A stretch of 64,000 nt of DNA. It comes from Anseranas semipalmata (lineage: Eukaryota; Chordata; Aves; Anseriformes; Anseranatidae). The stretch covers positions 49,991-113,990 of the forward strand of contig VXAA01005603.1 in assembly GCA_013399115.1 (NCBI GenBank), given 5' to 3'. Position 1 is the stretch's first letter; each line of letters begins with the position of its first letter. The translations under genes and the position numbers were made by a program. Positions 24,263 through 34,690 of the stretch are shown here, one piece after another. The notes under the pieces were generated by a model. The model saw only the letters and a list, made by a program, of their open reading frames with translations. It was not told where the DNA came from and did not search any database.

Positions 24263-26906
24263 GTCAAAAAAAGGAGTTGAGGCTTTGAGTTTGAGTCTGT
24301 AGCTCAGTGAGGCTCTTAAGGTAATTGGGCAACCTTAGACTGCACCCTGAGAATGGGATTTTTCTATGTTCTCCCTTGTTTGGAGGGTAGAGGCTGAACA
24401 CAGGGCCAATTCCTGTGAGGACGTCACCACTGCGGTGTCACTGCAGCTAGCCTTGGCCTAATGGCTTCCTGAAGAGCGGTTTGCAGCCTTCCAGCTGAGG
24501 TATTGCCCCATCTCCCTCATGTCAGTGATGCTGCTGCCGTGGCTCAGGGGTGAGTTGCTCAGGGAGCTAAAATAGCGGTCGGCTAACCACATTTTTGGTT
24601 GGGTTAGTTGGCTTCAGCTTCTTGAACTTGCTAACCGTGCAGCTGGACCAGTGTCTGTGCTGAAGATGGCTTGGAAGAGGGGTGGTGGGACCAGCCTCTT
24701 CTGGGGGCAAGCGGGCTTGTGGGCCACTTTGGAGGCATGCCTGCAATTGACGCAGGAAGAAGGCGACCGAGGGAAGTGTTTTTAAAGAGGTGCATGAATT
24801 AGACCTTTTACTGTGTTTACTTTGAAAGTTAAGTAAAGAGAATTTATTACATCAAGTGTAATAGGATTTGAAGTTTTAGCTTTAGTGTTTCTTTTGGTTG
24901 GAGTTTTTAATTTTTTTTTTTTTTTTTGCATAAGAACTTTTCAATTGAACCTTTATTTAATCTTCTTCCAGTCTGACATTAAGAGGTCTCTAATAGTTCG
25001 CTCTCTGTTAGCCCTGCGAAGCCAGCATGTTTTGTAGTTGTAGGGTTGGATCCAATGGTCAGATTTAAGAGGCTGTGGTCTTGGAGACCAAAACAATTAA
25101 AGGTAGTAGAAATGCTGGCTCTTCTTTATATTAAGGATTTTTTGATCTACACTGTAAATATATTTATAGAAGGTACTTGAATCTCAGGCTGTATGTCAGG
25201 AAACAAATCTGTTACCATTGTAAATTAAATGTCCTTTTTTTTTTTTTTTGGAAGTAAGAATTGTCATCACAGTTTATCATCAGGAATTACTCGATATACA
25301 TTTGATTTTTATTTGATCAGTCTATAGATGCCTTCCCAGTATAATCTGTTAGGAAAATAATTGTCAATGGAAAAGCAGAGTGCTGATTTATGTAATTGCA
25401 TTCATTGCAGAAGTTTGGTTTGTGAAATCCATTTAATAAGCAAAGTAAAAGAAAAGAGATAGGAAACATCCTGCTGCTTATTAGAGTTATTAAATGGTAT
25501 TTTCAAAATTATCTTCTGGTCAAATAATGATTTTTTTATTATTATTTATGCTGTAAGGACTGTGTTACTCCACATGCTCAATGTCTATAACATTGAATAT
25601 ATACTTGCCACAATTAAGAATTAATAGTGTACTGTTCAGAATAACAAAGCTGCTATTACAAATTACTTGAAATACTGCACATTGAGTGGAAAAAGATAGA
25701 TGTGCCAGGGTGTAATTCAGAGCACCGGCTGCCTGCTCGGTGGAACGTGAAGTGCCCAAGAGTGACCGTGACCACGTCACCGGGGACTGAGCATGCCCTG
25801 GGTGACAGCTGGGCGTTTTGGGCTCACACGTGTAAAACATATGTGCTTCCTGACGCCTAAGGAATACGCTTAGGTCCTAGAAATAGAGATGCTTGACAGC
25901 AGTGGTCCAATATATGCATTTTATCTCCCCATTCAAAAATAGTAAAATAAGATCTTAAGACCAGTCTTCAAAACTGCGCACATTTAATACATTCCGGTTC
26001 CAGAAATGTTAACATGAGCTAAGTAATAGTAGTGGAGTACTCGTTTCAAAAACAGGAAGTGCCCACATTATATAAATTGCATAGTTTCAGCTGTCATAAA
26101 TGTGGTTTCAATGCAGTTGCAGGAGTAAAGCCCAAAGTAGTTATAACCAGCTTACTTCCTCTTCCAGTCAAAGTGCAAATAGCCATATAATTAACAATCT
26201 GTGGCTCATTTTCTCTAGCTGGGTTAAGTATTCTATTTCGCGTGTGCAGTCCCTGCATAAACAGAGGGAACTCAACTTGCTTAAGAACATTTTGAAACCC
26301 AAATATTCTTGGTCATAGCCAGGTCTGCAGATTCGCAAAGCGGGATCTTCGATCGCCCCTTGAGCTTGGCAGCAGCGCTGAGACCTGCGAGTGTGCCTGG
26401 CGTGCCTCCAAGCTCCGTGCAGAAGGCAGCGCCTTGCCAAGTTGGCTCCTCGCCACGGTAAACTGCATGGGGCAGCAAAACCTGCTGCAGAGCTGGTAGA
26501 CAGTTTCTCTCTTCAGGGACTTCCCTTCTTACATTCCATTACAAATTGGCTTTATTCAAAGTCTTTTATCATTAATTTTTTGAGGACTGATTGCTCAGCT
26601 TTTTTGGACAGCTTTTTTCTGAGTTAATTCACCCATCCTGCCTTTGACTCTGCTCATGCACTTAGTACGGCAGAAAAGCACAGCAAGTACAGAAGGATAA
26701 GAAAGAGTTCCTCTTCTGCTCCTGTACGCTCACAGGTCAATTCAAATATGTTTCAGGCTGTTTGGGGCCTTTGAGGAGAGCTCTAACTTCTCATCCAGAA
26801 AGGGCCTGTCATCACTTCTCTGCCTCTGCTGATATCAGGCACTTGAGCAGCAAATACCTCCTGAATATTCCCTGCTTACTCTGCTTGCTGGGAGAACTGG
26901 TGAGGA
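24263..26906. other. Non-coding stretch
   Basis: No gene is supported. 24410-24780 is moderately GC-rich without recognisable homology. T17 at 24911-24927 and T16 at 25234-25249. Open frames of 90, 65 and 78 codons at 26168-26627 overlap on both strands and show no domain. Confidence 0.6.
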
Positions 26907-26989
26907 GCCTGTCCAGGGACAGGCAGCTCTCTCCCAGGAGAGCTTCCCTGGGGAAGCTCTGCTTGGTTGCTGAGGGTGAGGTGCTCACC
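26907..26989. repeat. Cluster of adjacent inverted repeats
   Basis: Three inverted repeats lie end to end with slight overlap. The first, 26907-26924, has arms gcctgtcc/ggacaggc with a 2-base centre. The second, 26925-26944, has arms agctctc/gagagct with a 6-base centre. The third, 26939-26960, has arms agagcttccc/gggaagctct with a 2-base centre. A fourth, 26975-26989, has arms ggtgag/ctcacc with a 3-base centre. All arms match perfectly. They lie in a GC-rich stretch crossed by an uninformative 97-codon frame. As RNA they would form consecutive hairpins. The origin is unknown. Confidence 0.85.
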
Positions 26990-28415
26990 GCATGCGAGGA
27001 TCACCGGTGGACCTTTTCTTGTTCTGACAGACTGGAGAGGCTTTTCTTCATGTGAGAGGTGGCACTGCATTTTGCAAAGCCCTGTAAGAAACCTTCAGGC
27101 AGAGCTCAACAAGCATTACTCTGTCCTAAATATAATATGATGGCAAAGAAACATTCCCCTTCCCTTTGCTAGGTTTCCTCTTCAACTATCAGATAAATGG
27201 TGGAGAGTGCTTACTCAAGGCCTCGTGAAGTATCATACATTTATAGTGACCATCTTTTGACTTTATGAAAGAATACATACAGTGCTACCTGAGGTTTTCC
27301 CTTCTTTGGGAGAAGCTGGCTAACGCATTTTGTTGTCACTGGAATAATCAGAAGAGCTATACCGATGGACGAGAGCCTTGATTCATCTCTCTGAATGGAA
27401 TTTTAAAAGCAAAAGAAGTCTTAACAGCCTCTGCATAAAAAACAGGTTACATCTAACAATTGTGAAGGAAACAGAAATCAGGACAGAGTTCTGCTTGAAG
27501 CTTCCCAGAATTTTTGGCTGTAATTTAACGGGGGAGACGAGGGAAGACCAAGGAAAGTGAGAACTGCATTGTGTCCTATGAGAAAAAAAAATGTAGTTGT
27601 TTGATATATTGAGGTGTTTCTTTCATTCTAAATACAATTTGGAAACTTTAAGACACTGCAAGGCCTATAACATATCTAATTGTGTAAAGGATTCCTTCCT
27701 GTTCTTGCCTTCCAGTATTTTAAGAGAACATACAGCTCCCACTCTGGAGGAGAATGGTTGCACAGCTTACACTTGAGCTTCTCCATACTCTGTATCTGGG
27801 TGTAGGTAATAAGTTATTATAACATTAATATAACATCATCAGTCATTCAGAAGAGCCTTATCTTAGACCCTTGCAAGAGTTACTCGTGTTTCTTTGCTTA
27901 GCATGACATGGCTGTAATTTCCTTCATGGCTGAGCTCCTGACCCAAGCCCAGGTGATGAACTGTGCTCACATTGTGCTGTGTTTTATCATTGAACTAAGG
28001 GATTGGAAGGTGTTATGTTGTAAAAGAGGACAGTAGGGCCAGTCAGTTCGATGCAATGAATAGGTTGCTCTTATAGAGTAGCATGGTCCAAATGGTGGTG
28101 TGCAGGCCAAGACCAGCCTACAGGAGATTTCTGTCTCTCTGCTTTTTGCCAAAGACGGGAGCAACCCTGAGATGCTGCACAACAATTGGACATTATTCAG
28201 AGCTTTCCACAGTGCAATTTAGAGGGCTGCCTCCAGGGTAGTGGAGAAGGTGGAGTGGAAGGAGACCAGTAGAAGATCTTCCCTCCTCTTGTGGTCCAGA
28301 CTTATTTCACTGAAGTCATCTTGGCAATATTTCTAGGAGAGCTACTTGTGGCCTCTGAGGTTGGTCAGGTTGGTGACTACTGTGAGGACTTGGAGGAGAG
28401 GTCTGTGAGAATTAG
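26990..28415. other. Non-coding stretch
   Basis: Follows the palindrome cluster. No gene, repeat family or RNA gene was recognised. Short open frames at 27378-27560 and 27967-28185 look like chance frames. Confidence 0.6.
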
Positions 28416-28680
28416 GTGGTGGGAGGATCTATATCCAACCACCAAAATATAATTGCAAAGCCCTTGCAAAAAGTGACCTCTTTTAATAGAAAACCATATC
28501 CTTCAAAACTGTTCATTAAAAATGCCCTTATCAATTACAAACTACCGTGGTATATAAAAAGCATCTTATTTGCATATGAAGTATTTCAGTTTCAAACTTC
28601 TAATTGCCGTTTGAGAAGTCAAATAGTACTTTCTGAGGAGACTTTGATATTAGAGTTTTATATTGCCTTTTAGGAGAATT
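28416..28680. promoter_or_regulatory. Candidate conserved non-coding element with POU octamer
   Basis: Repeat-free sequence with an exact octamer ATTTGCAT at 28568-28575 inside 'cttatttgcatatgaag', plus several ATTA/TAAT cores nearby. Composition is balanced and lacks homopolymers, unlike its flanks. An 85-codon open frame covers it but shows no domain. Inference only. Confidence 0.27.
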
Positions 28681-28743
28681 TCAAAATTGATTTGAGACAG
28701 TAACTATTAAACCCCAAAAGAACATAAGAAGCTGGAAAGCTCT

Positions 28744-28780
28744 GTATATATATAAAATAATAATAAAAATAAAAATAAAT
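28744..28780. repeat. AT-rich low-complexity tract
   Basis: (TA)n followed by AAT and AAAAT units. Imperfect simple repeat. Confidence 0.8.
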
Positions 28781-31700
28781 TATTGCATATGTGCTCTTCA
28801 TTGGTATACTGTGATAGCCTATAAAGATTTTATTATTCTGAGATAACGCACATAGCCATTACATGAGAGCACTGAATACTTATTTAATATATGCAGGTCA
28901 TCCAAAACAAGCTCCTCTCTAACAATTGTCTCCACGCTTCGTTTTGTGTTTTAATTATCATAAGGTTAAATACTACGTGAAGATTTCAGATTTTTATATT
29001 ATTTATATATTTTTTAAATTCTTCATTTTTCATATTGGCTGTTTTAAGGATTTTCACACTTAGGGAACAATTAAGCTCTTGTAGCAAAAAAGATGATTCA
29101 GGTGAAAATGAAATAATAGGAAAATCATGTACAAAGAAGACAATACTTCGAAGATCTCAGCTTGCTCTGTTTCTCTCTTTCAGCTGATGGTAGGAAAAGC
29201 TTCAAGTTACTTTTGTGTATGTGTATTTAAATAATCTGTATTACTTAATTCAAATACAGACAAACAGAGAACTATATGCACTGCTGTAGAGAGTCATTGC
29301 AATTAGTCTGGCCTCTAGTATTTTTTGCAGAATTGTTCTTTAATGAAATTGAATGAAAGCACCGATTCTCCTGCATTGCAGTTCCCTCTTGTCGGTGCTC
29401 TGTGGACCTACATGAAATCCAGGTACTTGTAAATCCCATTGAGCCTCATCAGGCTCCTGTATGGTTTCTGGCATGAAAGATCTGTTTCCTGGGGACAGAC
29501 TGTTTCTCCTTGTCAGGAATGGGGCCCACACAAGTCAGTTAACCAAATTGCTACATGTTGAACTCTCCAAATTGCCCCAGTAACATAAGAAGTAGTATAA
29601 ATTTGTGCTCTCTTGCTGCAAACTTTCTAAAACTGCTTTTTGAATTGTAGAAGAATTAGAAGTGGTGCACAATTGTAGACAAAACGGTAAATGGCTACAC
29701 AGCATTTCCATGCTACTGGATCATCTTGGGGTTCAACTCAGATTTCTTGTCTTATCAGCTTCTCTCCTTCGCTCTTGTCTTCTCTTGCAGGTGTTCGAGC
29801 TCTGCTCTTGATCAGACTTTTCTGCCAGGGTGAAAAATCGCCCTTTGTTCAGACATGTATGTAGCTTTGGGTACCTTCAGCCTTCACTTTTGTGTTCTTA
29901 GTTCTGCCGTCTGGCTTTCTTTTTACCAGGGTTTTCCCACTGTTCTTTGCCCATTCTGCTGATTAGCTGAGTGGAATGGATTTCTTCTAAACATCAGCTA
30001 TCTTGTTGTTCTCAGATTCTTGCTCCTGGATGAAAGACTGTTCATTTGTTCCTGGCCTGGGTCACAGGTGACACAAACCCTGTTAGCATATGACTGAATG
30101 CTGTATGTGTATGTGCACAAGTTTTTTTTTTTTTTTTTCAGATTTATACATAGAATTTATAAAATAAATCACATATAATTTTATATAGTATCTAATAGAT
30201 CATATCTAATATATGATTGTTAGTATTAATTACTTCATAATTAATCATTTTTATATAAAACAACACCTGCCAACATTTTTTCCAGTTGGGTATGTCTGTT
30301 TCATTGCCTTAAAAGGTTGATTTTTATTTTACATTATTATTATTGTTGTTGTTGTTGTTGTTGTTGTCTAGCAGAAATACAACAATCCCAGTAGCTTTTT
30401 CTGTGTCCTGTTGAACAGAGAAATATTGTCAGCTGTTGACTGAGACTAATCAGCTTATGAAAGTAGTATATAACTTGATGGATAGTATTTTACGGTGAAG
30501 AGATGTCCCTCTTAAAGGATGTGTAACAGCCTGGGTTCAGGTCCTGTGTATTTTTATTCTGGTGGGACTCCTACCTAGCACTCTCCTTTTACATTTGTTA
30601 CTGCAGTGTTCCAGTTCTTATCTTCAAAAATTAAATGGTGGTCTCAGAACTTCTCCCAGCTTTTGGTTATAAGATCTTTCCCTTTTTCTTTCAAATCTGT
30701 TTTCCATTTCAGATAGAACTCTTTCATTTTCCTACAGTAAGAAAAAATACAGAGTTCAGTAGAAGTAATGCACCTTTAAAATTCTGTTTGTTTCTTTAAA
30801 GTTTTAAATTAAACTTCTGTCACTGTTGTTAATAAGGGACACAGCAATGAGAGAAAAAAAATCAGCATTTTTCTGAGCACATGGAGATTTATTCAAGTAT
30901 TAAGTACACAAATAGATCAAAGGTCTACCTTGTGTAGAAGTTTGTTAAAGACTTTAGACAGTAATGATGACCATTGAGAATGGAACAACTTTTTTCTAAC
31001 CGTATTTGCAGAACAGAGCCAGGGAGGTATCTCCAAGTGCAGACACTGTTTTAGAAGCACATATTTGGTGTGTTTTGCTTTTGACACTATATGTATGTCC
31101 GGACGTGGTCATTTCTGAATTGGGTAGATTGTTGGTAACAAAGCACAAATGCAATAAACTTAGCTGACGGATGCCAGAGTATCAGTCTTGCTTTAGGAGT
31201 TGCTAAGTAAAATCCTGTGGTCCTTGTTATGCAAGAGGAAAGATAGACTGTTTTGGCCTTAGATTCTATTTTGGTTTATTTATTTGGGGTAATTTTTATT
31301 CTTTTGTTCATTTGTTTGTTTTTGATTTGTTTTGTTTTGTTTTAAGTAAATGATTGTGATTTCATAACAATTTGAATGTGAACATATTTTAGCTTATGGA
31401 CTGAAATGGACTTAGAAATGATTTAATGTTATTAATTTGATTATTCACTGGTATATGTTACTTAATTGATATTTTCAGTGGCATGGACTTTCTTTTGTTG
31501 TCTGTTACATTCACAAAGGCTTTATCACGTAAGAGTCAAACGAGACACAGCTATGCAACTATTCATGAGTGTTGACTTTAGTTTGTCCTTGGAGATAGAA
31601 TGCACTTGCATAAATACTAAATTAAAAAAAGGATCACAAATCTATCACAATTCATAGACTGCAGTAAAATACATGTCCTTGAAAAAGTTATCTCTTTATT

Positions 31701-32164
31701 TATGTATATCTATATTATGTATATATTAGAAGGTATGTGGGGTCTGTTTGTCTGTTTTCCTTTGAAAACTGCGTAGCAAAATCCACTATAGGTACATTTA
31801 TATATCGTGATGCTTCTTTTAGGGAATCTGTTAGTAAAACCAGCTGTCTAGTTTGGGCCATCTAAATTAGCTTTCCGTGAAATTATAATAAGGTCGAATA
31901 TTTATTTTCAGCCTCATTTCCTATGGAAACAAGGCTCATAAGGTCACACCATGCACTTTTGTACACGTGTTGTCCCTTCATCTTCCCTCGGTGGCTTTTG
32001 AACCTATTGGTGATTTTGGTCACATCTTCTGGCAAAGTAGAGGTCTCAAAATTCAGAGCCCACAGGTTTTGTGAAAACAAGTAGCTGGGTATAGGTGGGA
32101 GCACCTAAAGGTGTCCTGACAGAGGGAAAGGTTACAGCATGAAGTAATTTTATTAGTTGCCTGT
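28781..32164. other. Non-coding stretch with simple repeats
   Basis: No gene is supported. T17 at 30122-30138 and an (ATT)n(GTT)n array at 30333-30367. A 39-base segment at 29791-29829 has good acceptor and donor signals but no supporting context. AT-rich runs near 30160-30260 and 31690-31730. Confidence 0.6.
30333..30367. repeat. (ATT)4(GTT)8 compound microsatellite
   Basis: Four ATT units change to about eight uninterrupted GTT units, a typical variable compound trinucleotide array. Confidence 0.9.
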
Positions 32165-32312
32165 GAATCCTGGGAATGGGAAAAGACAGACCTTTCACAA
32201 ATATCCCAGATGTGGGAAAAGTTTATTTCAAAGCTTTCACCTTTCTAGACAACCAACCAGGAGATATAAATCTGTGGGAGATGAGGCTTCATTAATGCTG
32301 TTCTTGACTACT
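32165..32312 (+). pseudogene. C2H2 zinc-finger fragment, degraded
   Basis: Reading in frame from 32199, the translation KYPRCGKSLFQSFHLSRQ follows the C2H2 finger pattern (xCxxCGKSFxxxSxLxxH). It is preceded by a degraded linker ('gacagacctttcacaaat') and followed by a shortened one ('aggagatataaat', like TGE..YK). A second finger then starts with 'tgtgggagatgaggcttc', resembling the codons for CGKSF with a frameshift. The zinc ligands are broken: the first Cys is Tyr (TAT, 32202-32204), the second Cys is kept (TGT, 32211-32213), the first His is Gln (CAA, 32250-32252), and the second His is lost in a deletion. The codons themselves (GGG AAA AGT, CAC CTT TCT AGA) match those common in tandem-finger genes. 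A 75-codon open frame covers it (32157-32384), but only the first half resembles a finger. It is best read as a dead piece of a KRAB-type or poly-finger gene, or of a retrocopy. Confidence 0.6.
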
Positions 32313-32539
32313 TGTGTAAATATTTTAATAATAATATCAGCAACATGTCTCCATGCAATCTATTTTTGCATATTGAACTTTTAAGTTAAATACGCAGGGA
32401 TACTCTTGTGAAAATCCTAATTTTCAAAGACATTTTTTGTTTTCGCTGTGAACATTAGTTGAAATGTCTACAGAGCTTCTTCTCCCCCTGTTAGGACAAA
32501 TGGAGCAGTTGCTTCCCCTCCTTTTAAAACTACAGGTAC

Positions 32540-33260
32540 AGTAAATGCTTTCCGGCCACGTTTTGCACGTGGTTCCAAACTGCAAATAGCCAGAAATGCT
32601 GGAGCGTTTTACGGGGAAAATTCAGTGCGGTTGCTGTGCTCCAAGGGAGTTCACAGGGAAGAACAATATCTATACAGTACACTTACTGAATAAGGAAATA
32701 ATAATTATTAAGCTAACCAACAAGAGGTGTATTTTTAATAAAACGTGTGGGCTGTTTTTTTCTTCAGTCTAATCATATGACTGTATAATACAAAAATTGC
32801 TTTGAGAGTGGGTCAAAGATTGCACATAGCAAAGACTCCTGTGATTGGGTATGAACAAGTGAAAATACTGTAAACTTTTGACCCGACAGCAGCAAATGGA
32901 ACTGTGTAAAGCACCTACAGATGGCAGGATTTAACATATAGTCGGTTTCTCGCCCTTTCACAGCAATTACGATCAGATTACACCGGGCACAGAGGGGAAG
33001 TCGCTTTGTAACTGTAACACAGTGCGTCTTTGAAAGTTTTGCATATGCAGTTGCATGTTTCATTTTGGTACAGCCATCAATTAGCTTAGCAAAAAGAATT
33101 CAACGTTTGTCGTTCTCGTTTGGCTTAATTTCCTGACTACCGTGCCAAGTTGGTTTTGAACAAAAAATCATTTGACCGTTCTGAATAATTTTGATAATTC
33201 AGCCTGCAGGGTATTTATTGCTAAGCCTTAAAGACGTGGTGAAAGTTTTATGTCGTTCTG
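32540..33260. promoter_or_regulatory. CpG-retaining, repeat-free segment
   Basis: Although only moderately GC-rich, this stretch keeps more than fifteen CpGs (for example 'ttccggccacgttttgcacg' and, near 33105, 'cgtttgtcgttctcgtttgg'), which is unusual for methylated avian intergenic DNA. No repeat was recognised. A 96-codon minus-strand frame (32773-33063) shows no domain. It may be a conserved regulatory element; no single motif settles it. Confidence 0.3.
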
Positions 33261-34529
33261 CTGCTGACTTGGGGATGAAGGGATGAGGAAGTGTGACTTC
33301 AGAGAGAGATCTGGGAAGCAGCACTACCAATCATCCCATTCAATTCTTGTGCAGTTTCCAATGCATGCATTTTCCCAGTTGAGTTTTGAGTTTACACAAC
33401 TTAAACAGCAACAAGACCAATGGATAAACTGCGTTTATTAGTCTGACAAAAACTATTATGGCATTTAGATCATTTGGCAAGTTTTGGTTTCATTTGTACC
33501 TATGAAATCACAAATTAGACAAAGTGAAAGAGTCTTGTGAATTAGAGACTAATGATTGCCATTTTCCTGTGAACTTTGTCGGTTAACAAAATCAGAAGCC
33601 CGGTTGCACTTTTGGCACAGAGTGCTGGCTATGAAGTCATCCAAGCACATTTCGTGTAACCCGGTGCCTTTCAGGGAACTGATTACAGCAGGGGGTTGTT
33701 TGTGTGTCCATGTGTGGACTTCTCCCGTGTTTGGTTTTATTTGTCACACTTTGACACATTGGCAGGCAGAAAAAAAAGTCTGAATTATAGGAGGCACGCT
33801 TCTATATTTGTGATGCAGCCACTATCTTCCTTTCCGTCTCCTCCAGTTGCCTCCTGGCCTGTAATCCGATGCGTGTGCCAGATGTGGGGAGGTGGAGCGG
33901 GAGCAGTCCAAGCTTTTAGACCATTTCATGGAGGGGGTTATTTTATTATAACTGTGGTTCACAAAAAATTTGCCTTTGGTTTTCCAGGATGGCTTTTACG
34001 GAGAGTGGAAATTGCAAGCATATGGTCATAAGATAAATAAGATACTGAAATATGCTTTCTGGAGGAAGGAAGAATTTTCAAATACAGATAAAATGAAGGT
34101 GTTTTTTCTTCTTCTTCTTCTTCTTTTTTTTTTTTTTTCATGTTGAAGCTTGCACTGTACATTGACTGCTGGGTTTAATTCCATTTCTTTTTGGAGACAA
34201 ATGTATTCACTTTAGCCATGCCTGTACCTGCAGCAAAGAGCTGCTGATGAAAGCTTTAAGGCACTTAAATGGCTCAGTGACTGCTACCACAGGAGTTTGA
34301 TTGATTTGGTCACACAAGATTTTGAAACTTTCCAGTTTGTTAAAATACAGTGTAACGAAAACTACTCTTCTCAAATGCCAAGCAGCATCTCTTATTGTAG
34401 ACTAATTCTTCTACAGGTTTTTAACGCCCCCGCCAAACCTCCCCACACCACCAAAACAAACTTTGTCATTTAAAAATGCCACCTGTATGTTGTCCTCTCA
34501 CACTGATGGGCAGAGAGCCAGGTTTGAGC
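33261..34529. other. Non-coding stretch
   Basis: No gene is supported. 33560-33760 also keeps a few CpGs and lacks repeats. Overlapping frames of 75 and 111 codons at 33556-34031 show no domain. The microsatellite at 34102-34138 is the only clear repeat. Confidence 0.6.
34102..34138. repeat. (CTT)n pyrimidine tract
   Basis: T6, about six CTT units, then T14. Pure pyrimidine over 37 bases, so potentially triplex-forming and length-variable. Confidence 0.9.
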
Positions 34530-34690
34530 CACACTCAAAATTTGCCCGGAGCCGTCGAGGCAGCAGCCTCTCGGAGGGGGCCGGAGCGCGCCAGTGCTGC
34601 CCCGTGCTCCCCACACGGGCTGGGCCCGGCAGGCAGAGCTGGCACCAGGGCTGGCCTCGGTGGAGCTGGGGGGGTTGGCTGTGTGCGTGG
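34530..34690. promoter_or_regulatory. Small CpG-rich patch
   Basis: GC-rich sequence with about ten CpGs ('ggccggagcgcgccagtgct'), bounded by AT-rich DNA. Two overlapping plus-strand open frames (130 and 76 codons) run through it in different frames, and neither has a domain. It could be a minor CpG island or a fragment of a GC-rich exon. Promoter evidence is absent. Confidence 0.3.
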
